DNA from: JAHBVY01 sp964415255
GTDB taxonomy: Bacteria > Myxococcota_A > Polyangia > Polyangiales > Polyangiaceae
Assembly (NCBI GenBank): GCA_964415255.1
Contig: CAYQAC010000221.1
Span: forward strand, 1 to 7,468
DNA length: 7,468 nucleotides
Direction of reading: 5' to 3'
In this document: one piece after another, positions 1 to 6,306 of the stretch
How the letters are laid out: each line of letters opens with the position of its first letter
Numbering within the stretch: the stretch's first letter is position 1
Position numbers and translations under genes: made by a program
The notes under the pieces: model-generated
What the model was told of the DNA's origin: nothing
The model's database searches: none
Seen by the model: the letters and a program-made list of their open reading frames with translations, nothing else

Positions 1-203
1 GTCAGTACACTCACCGAGGTGCGCTGGGTGGCCTCAGTGAGGCGGGGGACGTGCTCATCCACACAGACGCAGGCGAGCTCATCATTGAGCTCTCGAACAT
101 CCAGTCAGCGCACCTGGTGCTCGACTGGCAGGCAGCGAAGCCGGGGCGGTCAGTGGCTGAGCCACAAGCGAAGGGTCGCCCCACGAGGAACCGACGCAAG
201 TGA
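1..203 (+). CDS. rimP: Ribosome maturation factor RimP, C-terminal part (5' end outside window)
   Basis: RimP helps assemble the 30S ribosomal subunit in the cytoplasm. Only the last 66 residues are present, read from base 3 to the TGA at 201-203. They match the SH3-like C-terminal domain: a short beta-rich stretch (RGALGGLSEAGDVLIHTDAG) followed by the family's typical ending LSNIQSAHLVLDW, which parallels LSNIQKANLV in E. coli RimP. A basic tail of about 23 residues (ending RPTRNRRK) follows and is probably disordered. The position directly before nusA is the standard rimP-nusA-infB-rbfA order and strongly supports the call. A GTG at 200 overlaps the stop codon and is an alternative nusA start. 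No promoter is visible, because the upstream part is cut off. Confidence 0.88.
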   Translation, partial: QYTHRGALGGLSEAGDVLIHTDAGELIIELSNIQSAHLVLDWQAAKPGRSVAEPQAKGRPTRNRRK

Positions 204-211
204 GCGTCAAA

Positions 212-216
212 CGGAG
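212..216 (+). promoter_or_regulatory. Probable ribosome binding site for nusA (start choice)
   Basis: CGGAG lies 10 bases before the ATG at 227. A competing GAGGA at 185-189 lies 10 bases before the GTG at 200, which would add nine residues (MSVKRSGNA) and overlap the rimP stop. I prefer the ATG because the protein from MAQATS onward looks like the usual NusA beginning and ATG is the stronger start. The sequence does not exclude the GTG. Confidence 0.45.
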
Positions 217-226
217 CGGAAACGCC

Positions 227-1867
227 ATGGCACAAGCAACATCAGTTGGCGAAGATCTGGGCCTCATCGTCGAGCAAGTGGCGCAGGAGAAGGGCATCGA
301 CACACAGATCCTGATCGAGACGATCGAGCAGGCGATCTTGAAGGCAGCTCAGGCTGCCTTCGGTCAGGTGCGCGAGCTTGAGGCGCGGTTCAGCCCCGAG
401 ACAGGGCAGATCGATCTCTTCCAATACATGACCGTGGTGGAGGAGGTGGAGGAGCCCGAGCGGGAGATCGCCGTCACCGACGCCAAGCGTCATGGGCTGG
501 ACGCTGAGCTGGGTGAGGAGCTCGGCTTCCAGGTGTTCTGGCACCCGAAGGACGCCGAGCGCGCGCGCCAGCAAGACAAAGAGTTCGGGGACCTGCTCAA
601 GATGAAGCAGGCGCGGAGCCAGTTCGGGCGCATCGCGGCGCAGAGCGCCAAGCAGGTGCTGCTCCAGCGCGTGCGCGACGCCGAGCGAGACCTCATCTAC
701 AACGAGTACAAGGACCGTAAGGGCGAGCTCATCCGCGGCATCATCCGGCGCTTCGAGAAGGGCCACAACGTGATCGTAGACCTGGGGCGCACGGAGGGCG
801 TGCTGCCCTACCGGGAGCAGACCCCGCGCGAGACGTATCGCCCCGGGGATCGCATCGTGGCCTTCGTCAAGGACATCGATCGTGAGGCGCGCGGGCCGCT
901 CGTGATCCTCAGCCGCAGCGCCCCGAGCCTGGTGGAGAAGCTGTTCGAGGCGGAGGTCCCCGAGATCGACGAGGGCATCGTCAAGATCGTGGGCGTGGCG
1001 CGCGAGGCCGGCTCGCGCAGCAAGATCGCGGTGAGCACGCGGGACAGCGACGTCGATCCGGTGGGCGCTTGCGTGGGCATCAAGGGCTCGCGCGTGCAGG
1101 CGGTGGTCCAGGAGCTGCGTGGGGAGAAGATCGACATCGTCCCTTACGATCGCGATCCGGCGCGCTACGTCATCGCCGCGATCCAGCCGGCCGAGGTGAA
1201 CAAGGTGATCGTCGATGAGGCTGACCATCGCATGGAGCTGGTGGTCCCTGACGAGAAGCTGTCGCTCGCCATCGGGCGCAAGGGCCAGAACGTGCGGCTC
1301 GCTTCGCAGCTCACCGCGTGGAAGCTCGACATCATCTCCGAGTCCAAGTTCAAGCAGATGGAGGAGGAGGCGCTGCAGGCGCTGCGTGAGATCGACGGCA
1401 TCGACGACGAGCTCGCCAAGCAGATGTACCGCCTCGGGTTCCGCGCGCTTGAGGAGGTCGCAGAGGCGGCGGTGGAGGAGCTCGTCACCATCCCTGGCAT
1501 CGAGAGCAACGAGGCCGCTGAAGATTTGAAGGCGCGCGCTGATGGCACCATGGAGCGCATGCGCCAGGAGCGCCTCGCCGCGGCCGTGTCGAGCGCAGAT
1601 GGCCTGACGGATCGGGACATGCTGCGCTTCGTACGCGGCGTGGGGCTGCGCACGCTGCACCTCTTGGAGGAGTCGGGTTACCGCACGGTGCAAGACCTCG
1701 CGCGGGAAGATCCAGACCGGCTCGCGATCAAGAGCGGCCTCGGCATCAAGAAGGCGCGCTTCGTGCAGCACGGCGCGCAGCACTTCCTGGCGCACGACCT
1801 CCCGGAGATCGACGTCGCGCGACGCGCCGCGCAGGCGCGCGCCGCGCAGGCGCCGAGCGAAGAATGA
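227..1867 (+). CDS. nusA: Transcription termination/antitermination factor NusA
   Basis: NusA binds RNA polymerase and nascent RNA and modulates pausing, termination and antitermination. From the ATG at 227 it is 546 residues. Domains in order: RNA-polymerase-binding N-domain (about 1-155); S1 RNA-binding domain (about 158-230, with GELIRGIIRRFEKGHNVIVDLG and ending VILSRS); KH1 (about 240-305, with DPVGACVGIKGSRVQAV, GIKG at 284-287); KH2 (about 320-380, with LSLAIGRKGQNVRLASQL, GRKG at 350-353); then two helix-hairpin-helix-like C-terminal repeats (about 381-443 and 465-530, the second holding GLGIKKARF). The N-domain has about 25 more residues than E. coli NusA around residues 95-125 (GEELGFQVFWHPKDAERA onward). 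It lies between rimP and the ylxR-type gene, 11 bases before the next start. An alternative GTG start at 200 would give 555 residues. Identity is certain from the S1-KH-KH order and motifs. Confidence 0.97.
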   Translation: MAQATSVGEDLGLIVEQVAQEKGIDTQILIETIEQAILKAAQAAFGQVRELEARFSPETGQIDLFQYMTVVEEVEEPEREIAVTDAKRHGLDAELGEELGFQVFWHPKDAERARQQDKEFGDLLKMKQARSQFGRIAAQSAKQVLLQRVRDAERDLIYNEYKDRKGELIRGIIRRFEKGHNVIVDLGRTEGVLPYREQTPRETYRPGDRIVAFVKDIDREARGPLVILSRSAPSLVEKLFEAEVPEIDEGIVKIVGVAREAGSRSKIAVSTRDSDVDPVGACVGIKGSRVQAVVQELRGEKIDIVPYDRDPARYVIAAIQPAEVNKVIVDEADHRMELVVPDEKLSLAIGRKGQNVRLASQLTAWKLDIISESKFKQMEEEALQALREIDGIDDELAKQMYRLGFRALEEVAEAAVEELVTIPGIESNEAAEDLKARADGTMERMRQERLAAAVSSADGLTDRDMLRFVRGVGLRTLHLLEESGYRTVQDLAREDPDRLAIKSGLGIKKARFVQHGAQHFLAHDLPEIDVARRAAQARAAQAPSEE

Positions 1868-1878
1868 GCTGACGATTG

Positions 1879-2637
1879 ATGATGTCTCACCCCCAACCCC
1901 GAAAGCCTCGCCAGGCTGCGCCCCGGCGCCGCCCGGCGAAGCTGCGTCCAGAGGGGCCACCGCGCCCGGTGCGCGACGCGCTCCGCGTTCACGCTGCGGG
2001 CGGAGCGGCGCCCCCGGTGCGCACCTGCGTCGGTTGTGGCGAGGAGGCCACTCAGGCGTCGCTCGTGCGGCTCGTCCTCACAGAGGACGCTGAGTACCCC
2101 GTGGCGGTGGATCTGGTGGGTAAGGCCTTCGGCCGCGGCGCTTGGGTTCACCCGGCGCCAAGCTGCCTCGCGGGCGCCGCCAAGCGCGGCCTCGCGCGGA
2201 GCTTCAAGGCGCAGGTGAAGGTGCAGCCAGAGGCGCTGGTCGCGCAGCTGGCGGTGGCGGGCGGGCGGCGGCTCACGGGGCTCTTGCTCGCGGCGCACCG
2301 CAGCCGGAAGTTGGCCGTGGGGGCGGACGCGGTGACGGACGCCGTTCAGCGCGGAGAGGCTCAGCTCGTGTGGCTCGCAGAGGACGCCGCGGCGGCGAGC
2401 CGGCTGAGCGCCGTGGGGCTCGCGCGGCAAGCTGATGAGCTGGTCGAGTGGGGGACGAAGGCGCAGCTCGGTGCCGCGTTGGGGCGGGCTGAGGCCGCGA
2501 TTGTCGCGGTGCTTGATGCGCGACTCGCTTCGGCGGTAAGGACCGCCGTAGCGATCGCTTGTGTGGTGAGGCCTACCCCCGGATCGAGCGGGGCAGGTGG
2601 TGTGCAGAGCGTGGATGAATCCACGGAGGTTCGATGA
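1879..2637 (+). CDS. ylxR: YlxR/RnpM-family (DUF448) protein fused to an L7Ae-like RNA-binding domain
   Basis: The product is 252 residues. The first 45 or so are basic and proline-rich. The YlxR (DUF448) domain follows, with the signature RTCVGCG at residues 48-54, the segment ASLVRLVL, and GRGAWVHPAPSC starting at 85, followed by a KRGLARSFKA helix. From about residue 116 to 230 there is a second domain that resembles the L7Ae/L30e/YlxQ fold: LTGLLLAAHRSRKLAVGADAV, QLVWLAEDAAAASRL, then TKAQLGAALGRAEAAIVAVLD. In Firmicutes ylxR and ylxQ are separate neighbouring genes between nusA and infB, and here they appear as one reading frame. YlxR of B. subtilis (RnpM) is reported to bind the RNase P RNA, and L7Ae-type domains bind kink-turn RNA, so an RNA-binding role is likely; the precise job here is inferred. 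ATGs at 1879 and 1882 (and a TTG at 1876) compete, and no strong Shine-Dalgarno is seen. The stop overlaps the infB start (ATGA). Confidence 0.9.
   Translation: MMSHPQPRKPRQAAPRRRPAKLRPEGPPRPVRDALRVHAAGGAAPPVRTCVGCGEEATQASLVRLVLTEDAEYPVAVDLVGKAFGRGAWVHPAPSCLAGAAKRGLARSFKAQVKVQPEALVAQLAVAGGRRLTGLLLAAHRSRKLAVGADAVTDAVQRGEAQLVWLAEDAAAASRLSAVGLARQADELVEWGTKAQLGAALGRAEAAIVAVLDARLASAVRTAVAIACVVRPTPGSSGAGGVQSVDESTEVR
2625..2629 (+). promoter_or_regulatory. Ribosome binding site for infB
   Basis: GGAGG lies four bases before the ATG at 2634 and within the end of the ylxR-type gene. The ATG overlaps that gene's TGA (ATGA at 2634-2637), which suggests translational coupling. The site fixes the infB start, and the following residues (MSKVRVYEVARELGI) are the normal IF-2 beginning. 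Confidence 0.75.
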
Positions 2638-5491
2638 GCAAGGTGCGTGTGTACGAGGTCGCCCGTGAGTTGGGCATCGACAACAAGGCGGTCATGACCT
2701 TGTTGCGGGATCTTGGGGTGCCCGAGGTCCGGAATCACATGAGCGCGGTCCCCGCGGATGTGATCGATCGAGTGAGGCGTCATCTCGACAAGCAGAACGG
2801 TGAGAAGGTGGAGGAGCAGCGCATCCACGCCACCGTGGTGAAGCGGCGGCGTCGCGGCACGGCCGACGTCTCATCGCCACAGGCTTCGGCGGCGCCACTC
2901 ACCCCACCGGGTCGCTCCTCGCCGGTCGCCTCAGCGGCGCCCATGGAGTCCGAGCCGCCGCCCGTCGTGGTCGTGGAGGCCCCCGTCGCGGCGCCCGAGC
3001 CGAAGGCAGCGCCCGTCACGGAGGCTGCCCCTGAGCGCGCCGCGGTTGAGCCACCCAGCGCCAACGCAGCTGAGTCAGCTGCTCGTGAGCCGTCAGCAGC
3101 TACGCGCAAGGCGGTTGAGAGCGAGGCCGCTAAGAGCCAGGCCGCTGAGAGCCAGGCCGCTGAGAGCCGGGCCGCTGAGAGCCAGGCCGCTGAGAGCAAG
3201 GCCGAGCCTGTCGCAGTGCCCCCGAGCAGCGCGGCAGAAGAGGCTCAATCTTCCGCCGAGGTGAGGGAGGAGCCCGCGCGCCTCGCGACCCTACCGCCGG
3301 CCCCGGAGCAGCCGGTTTCAGCGCCACCTGCGCGTGAGCCAGCGCCCGAGCCGGTTGTCAGCCAGACTGCCCAAGCCTCGGAGCCGCCCGCGGCGCGCCC
3401 GAGCACCGCCCCCAAGACGGGCATCGACGTGTGGAAGGGGCGCCCCGGCGTGCCCATGCCCCAGGCGCCGCGCGGCCCCACGCCGCGGCGCGTGCAGTAC
3501 GACGCCAAGGCGGGTGGCCCGGGTGGCGGGCCGCGCGGTCGTGGCCCGATGGGCCCCGGCTCGATGCGCCCTGGTCCTGGCGGGCGCCCCGGCAATCGGC
3601 GCTTCCCGCTGGCGCCTAAGCGCGGTGGCGGCGCGATCCTCACTCAAGAGCGCTCCGCCCATAAGAAGGTGGTCCGCATCGAGGACACCATCACGCTGCA
3701 GCAGCTCGGTCAGCGCATGGGCCTCAAGGCGAACCAGCTGCTCACCAAGCTGATGCAGCTGGGGATGAGCGGCGTGCACATCAACAGCACGCTGGACGCG
3801 GACACCGCCAAGATCGTCGCTAACGAGTTCGGCTGGGAGGTCGAGAACGTCGCGGTGAGCGAGGAAGAGGCGCTCAAGGCGGCGCGCGGCTTCGAGGAAG
3901 AAGAGGCGGCCAGCGTTGAGGATCTAGACTCCATCCCCAGGCCCCCGGTGGTCGCGGTGATGGGTCACGTCGATCATGGCAAGACGAGCCTGCTCGATCG
4001 GATCCGCAAGGCGGACGTCGCGACGGGTGAGGCCGGCGGCATCACCCAGCACATCGGCGCCTACTCGGTGAAGACCAAGCACGGCAAGATCACCTTCCTG
4101 GATACCCCAGGTCACGCGGCGTTCTCTGCTATGCGCGCTCGCGGCGCGAAGTGCACCGATCTCGTCATCCTGGTGGTGGCAGCGGACGACGGCGTCATGC
4201 CGCAGACGAAGGAGGCCATCAGCCACGCGCGCGCTGCAGGCGTGCCGATCGTGGTGGCCGTCAACAAGATCGACAAGGAGCAGGCGCAGCCTGAGCGCGT
4301 GCGGCGTGAGCTGAGCGAGCAAGGGCTGGTCCCAGAGGAGTGGGGTGGCCAGACGCTGTTCACCGAGGTCTCCGCGGCGACGGGCCAGGGGATCGAGAAC
4401 CTGCTCGAGCAAGTGATCTTGCAAGCGGAGGTCCTCGAGCTGCGCGCCAACCCAAAGAACCCAGCGGACGGCGTGGTGGTGGAGGCGCAGCTCGATCGCG
4501 GCATGGGCGCCTTGGCCACGGTGCTCGTGACGGACGGCACCCTGCACCGCGGCGACTACATCCTCGCGGGCCGCGCCTTCGGCAAGATCCGCGCGATGCA
4601 CGACCACACCGGTCGTAAGGTGAATGAAGCTGGCCCCTCCATGCCGGTGTCCGTCATCGGGCTCGACGACGTGCCCTTCGCGGGTGACTCGGTTCACGCC
4701 GTGAAGGACATGAAGAAGGCGCAGGAGATCGCGGCGCAGCGAAAGTCCAAGAACCGCTCCAGCACCATCGCGCCTCGCCCCCACAAGATGTCGCTAGAGG
4801 AGCTGGCGCGTCAGATGAGCCAGAACCAGGCGCTGGAGTTCAAGGTCATCATCAAGGCCGACGACCGCGAGACCGACAGAAGCGGCGGCAGCCCCGGTGN
4901 NNNNNNNNNGTCCAGGGCTCGGTGGAGGCGCTCCGGTCGTCGCTTGAGCAGCTCAGCACCGAGAAGGTGAAGGTCACCGTGGTGCACGCCGCGGCGGGCA
5001 GCATCACCGAGAGCGACGTGAACCTCGCGGTCGCGGCGGACGCCATGATCATCGGGTTCAACGTGCGCCCGGCGGGCAAGGCCGCGCAGCTCGCGCAGCA
5101 AGAGAGCATCGAGATCCGCCGCTACGAGATCATCTACGCCGTGGTGGACGACGTGAAGGCCAGCATGGAGGGCCTCTTGGCCCCCACCTTGGTCGAGCGC
5201 GCGCTGGGCAAGGCGGAGGTGCTGCAGGTGTTCCGCGTCTCCAAGGCCGGCACCATCGCGGGCTGCATGATCACAGATGGCCTCGTGCGTCGTAACGCGG
5301 GCGCCCGCGTGCTGCGTGACGGCGTGGTGGTCCACGAAGGGAAGATCACGAGCCTCAAGCGTTTCAAGGACGACGTGCGCGAGGTGAAAAACGGCTTCGA
5401 GTGTGGTCTCTCGGTCGACGGCTTCAGCGGCCTCGAGGTGGGGGACCGGGTGGAGGCGTTCGAGTTCGAGCAGGTCAAGCAGACGCTCTGA
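2634..5491 (+). CDS. infB: Translation initiation factor IF-2, interrupted by an assembly gap
   Basis: IF-2 is the GTPase that delivers initiator fMet-tRNA to the 30S subunit and promotes subunit joining. In order: IF2_N domain (about 1-53, VRVYEVARELGIDNKAVMTLL); a long Ala/Pro/Glu-rich linker containing AAESQ repeats (about 160-189); a Gly/Arg/Pro-rich patch (about 292-333); a second IF2_N domain (about 350-405); the G domain with GHVDHGKT (444-451), GGITQH (468-473), DTPGH (490-494), NKID (544-547) and SAATG (580-584); beta-barrel domain II (about 608-705); then domain III and the C-terminal fMet-tRNA-binding domain ending ECGLSVDGFSGLEVGDRVEAF. The frame breaks at ten N (4900-4909). The sequence is normal up to KAD (codon ends at 4862) and resumes in another frame with VQGSVEAL at 4910. 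Omitting 4863-4909 gives about 936 residues with no family residues missing. The long linker resembles the large IF-2 known from Myxococcus. A hairpin follows seven bases after the stop. Confidence 0.96.
3111..3200 (+). repeat. 15-base tandem repeat inside infB encoding AAESQ units
   Basis: Five clear 15-base units run from 3126 to 3200, starting at 3126, 3141, 3156, 3171 and 3186, with consensus GCCGCTGAGAGCCAG. A more diverged unit precedes them at 3111-3125. They differ by single bases and encode AAKSQ, AAESQ, AAESR, AAESQ and AAESK. The length is a multiple of three, so gain or loss of copies keeps the frame. They lie in the flexible linker between the two IF2_N domains, where copy number should be tolerated. 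Confidence 0.9.
4863..4909. other. Assembly gap (ten N) with 37 extraneous bases before it
   Basis: Bases 4900-4909 are N. The 37 bases at 4863-4899 translate to DRETDRSGGSPG, which has no counterpart in IF-2, whereas the flanks ...IIKAD and VQGSVEAL... are adjacent residues in other IF-2 proteins. The block totals 47 bases, so the frame shifts by two across it. The simplest reading is that two contigs that really abut or overlap were joined with a default-length gap, and that the left contig ends in an erroneous tip. A real insertion is the alternative. Confidence 0.85.
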
Positions 5492-5498
5492 ACACTCC

Positions 5499-5533
5499 GT
5501 CGCCTGGCCCTGCAGAGCGCAGAGCCAGGCGAC
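5499..5533 (+). terminator. Strong hairpin between infB and rbfA (terminator, attenuator or processing site)
   Basis: Arms GTCGCCTGGC (5499-5508) and GCCAGGCGAC (5524-5533) pair perfectly over 10 bp. After one mismatch, CTGC (5510-5513) pairs with GCAG (5519-5522), leaving a five-base loop. It starts seven bases after the infB stop. No T-run follows, so it is not a textbook intrinsic terminator. It could still terminate partially, stabilise the infB mRNA end, or be an RNase site. The rest of the 155-base spacer shows no promoter I would defend; TTGCCG at 5570 has no convincing partner at the -10 distance. Confidence 0.55.
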
Positions 5534-5634
5534 ACGAGCGAGCTCGCCGAGGGCGGGCGTCACGAGGTGTTGCCGCGTGAGCGCCTGCCTGATGTGTGGC
5601 AGCTAACCTGACTGTTGATTGGTGAGCGAGCGTC

Positions 5635-5640
5635 GGAGGA
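5635..5640 (+). promoter_or_regulatory. Ribosome binding site for rbfA
   Basis: GGAGGA lies six bases before the ATG at 5647. This is near-ideal sequence and spacing and fixes the start. It shows that rbfA is translated independently of infB, which ends 155 bases upstream. Confidence 0.85.
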
Positions 5641-5646
5641 CACCTC

Positions 5647-6045
5647 ATGAAGAGTGACGGGATGCGGCCTCAGCGCGTGGCTGAGGGCCTCAAGGCGCGG
5701 CTCGCGGAGCTGCTCCGCAAAGAAGCGGATGATCCACGCGTCGCCGCGCTGGTGATCACCTCCGTGCACATGACGGACGATCTTGGCATCGCCAAGGTGA
5801 ACGTGCGCCTGCTGGCGGGGGACGACGAGCGGGCGCGCCGGCGCGTGATGCGCTCACTCGGGAGCATGGCGGGGCACCTTCGGCGCGCGCTCGGCCGTGA
5901 GGTGCGGATGAAGCGCCTGCCAGAGCTGCGCTTCTATTACGACGTGGGCGTCGACAACGAGCGCCAGGTGACGCGCATCTTGGACGAGCTGAGCCAGGGT
6001 GAGGAGGCGCCTGAGGCGCCTGAGGCGCCGAGCGACGAGTCGTGA
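5647..6045 (+). CDS. rbfA: 30S ribosome-binding factor RbfA
   Basis: RbfA is a small KH-type RNA-binding protein that binds the 30S subunit near the 16S rRNA 5' helix and helps late maturation. The 132 residues fit the family's usual length. Visible family traits are the N-terminal RPQRVAEGLKARLAELLRKE helix, DPRVAALVITSVHMTDDLGIAKVNVRLL (the alternating strand region), the helix RRRVMRSLGSMAGHLRRALG, and the conserved end LPELRFYYDVGVDNERQV at about residues 91-108, followed by ILDEL. The C-terminal tail is short and low-complexity (EAPEAPEAPSDES), coded by a 9-base triplication. It follows infB as in many bacteria, but a 155-base spacer with a strong hairpin separates them, so its expression may differ from that of the upstream genes. 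The next gene is convergent, so the operon ends here and truB is absent. Confidence 0.95.
   Translation: MKSDGMRPQRVAEGLKARLAELLRKEADDPRVAALVITSVHMTDDLGIAKVNVRLLAGDDERARRRVMRSLGSMAGHLRRALGREVRMKRLPELRFYYDVGVDNERQVTRILDELSQGEEAPEAPEAPSDES
6004..6030 (+). repeat. 9-base triplication at the rbfA 3' end
   Basis: GAGGCGCCT occurs at 6004-6012 and 6013-6021, and GAGGCGCCG at 6022-6030. It codes for the EAPEAPEAP tail of RbfA and keeps the frame. Each of the first two copies contains the 8-base palindrome AGGCGCCT. It is probably recent replication slippage in a disordered tail. Confidence 0.85.
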
Positions 6046-6060
6046 GGGTTCCTGAGGCGT

Positions 6061-6228
6061 CCACGCGTGACGTACGCCGCACCCACGCGTGATGTACGCC
6101 GTGTCCACGCGTGACGTACGCCGCGTCCACGCATGACGTACGCCGCACCCACGTGTGACGCACGCCGCACCCACGCGTGACGTACGCTGCGTTCACGTGT
6201 GACGCACGCCGCACCCACGCGTGACGTA
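6061..6228. repeat. 22-base tandem repeat array, seven full units plus one partial
   Basis: Full units begin at 6061, 6083, 6105, 6127, 6149, 6171 and 6193. The eighth (6215-6228) stops after 14 bases, where the palindrome begins. The core is CCACGCGTGACGTACGCC and units end mainly in GCAC or GCGT. Units 5 and 7 share two changes (CACGTGTG and GACGCACG), which suggests duplication of a pair of units or local gene conversion. Most units hold the palindromes CACGCGTG and CGTACG, and all but units 5 and 7 also carry a short GCGT...ACGC pairing (CATG variant in unit 4). There are no spacers, so this is not CRISPR. The array lies between convergent rbfA and the OmpA-like gene. Function is unknown: it could be an unstable minisatellite or an array of protein-binding sites. 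Confidence 0.95.
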
Positions 6229-6251
6229 GGGGCGCAGCATGCTGCGCCCCT
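6228..6251. terminator. Perfect 24-base palindrome between convergent genes (possible bidirectional terminator)
   Basis: The left arm AGGGGCGCAGCA (6228-6239) is the exact reverse complement of 6240-6251. It lies 182 bases after the rbfA stop and 55 bases past the stop of the - strand gene, where a shared terminator would be expected. Neither side has a T-run, so intrinsic termination is uncertain. A role as a protein-binding site or recombination remnant is also possible. Confidence 0.5.
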
Positions 6252-6296
6252 GTGCGCTGCGCCCCTGTGCGTGCGCCCCTGCGCGCTGCGCCCCTT
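6241..6296. repeat. Four direct copies of a 15-base GCTGCGCCCC repeat
   Basis: GCTGCGCCCCTGTGC occurs at 6241-6255 and 6256-6270. A 14-base variant follows at 6271-6284 (GTGCGCCCCTGCGC), then a shortened copy at 6285-6296. The first copy is the right arm of the 24-base palindrome, so the single left arm (6229-6238) could pair with several downstream copies and form alternative hairpins. The remaining ten bases to the OmpA-like stop hold nothing I recognise. Confidence 0.85.
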
Positions 6297-6306
6297 CAGG
6301 AACGCA

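Noticed and set aside
242..1960. Long open frame on the - strand opposite nusA
   Set aside because: It is a high-GC shadow of nusA. Its product is His/Leu/Arg-rich low-complexity sequence with no family traits, while the + strand has clear S1 and KH domains.
2780..3327. - strand open frames with LSAAWLSAARL or GSQRPGSQRP repeats
   Set aside because: They are reverse-complement readings of the AAESQ-coding 15-base repeats in infB and have no independent support.
4863..4909. Intein or intron inserted in infB
   Set aside because: The bases after KAD begin with Asp-Asp-Arg rather than the Cys, Ser or Ala expected at an intein start, and no intron motif is visible. A contig-end artefact explains it more simply, though the gap hides the rest.
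5570..5609. Possible promoter before rbfA (TTGCCG near 5570, TAACCT near 5604)
   Set aside because: The spacing does not fit a standard -35/-10 pair and the matches are weak in a GC-rich background.
5756..6218. Three overlapping - strand open frames across the 22-base repeats, coding for repetitive peptides (GVRHAW, TRRTSRVD, AYVTRG)
   Set aside because: The repeat unit lacks stop codons on that strand and 22 is not a multiple of three, so all frames are open by construction. They overlap rbfA antisense and have no family resemblance.
6061..6228. CRISPR array
   Set aside because: Units are directly adjacent with no unique spacers, and no cas gene is nearby.
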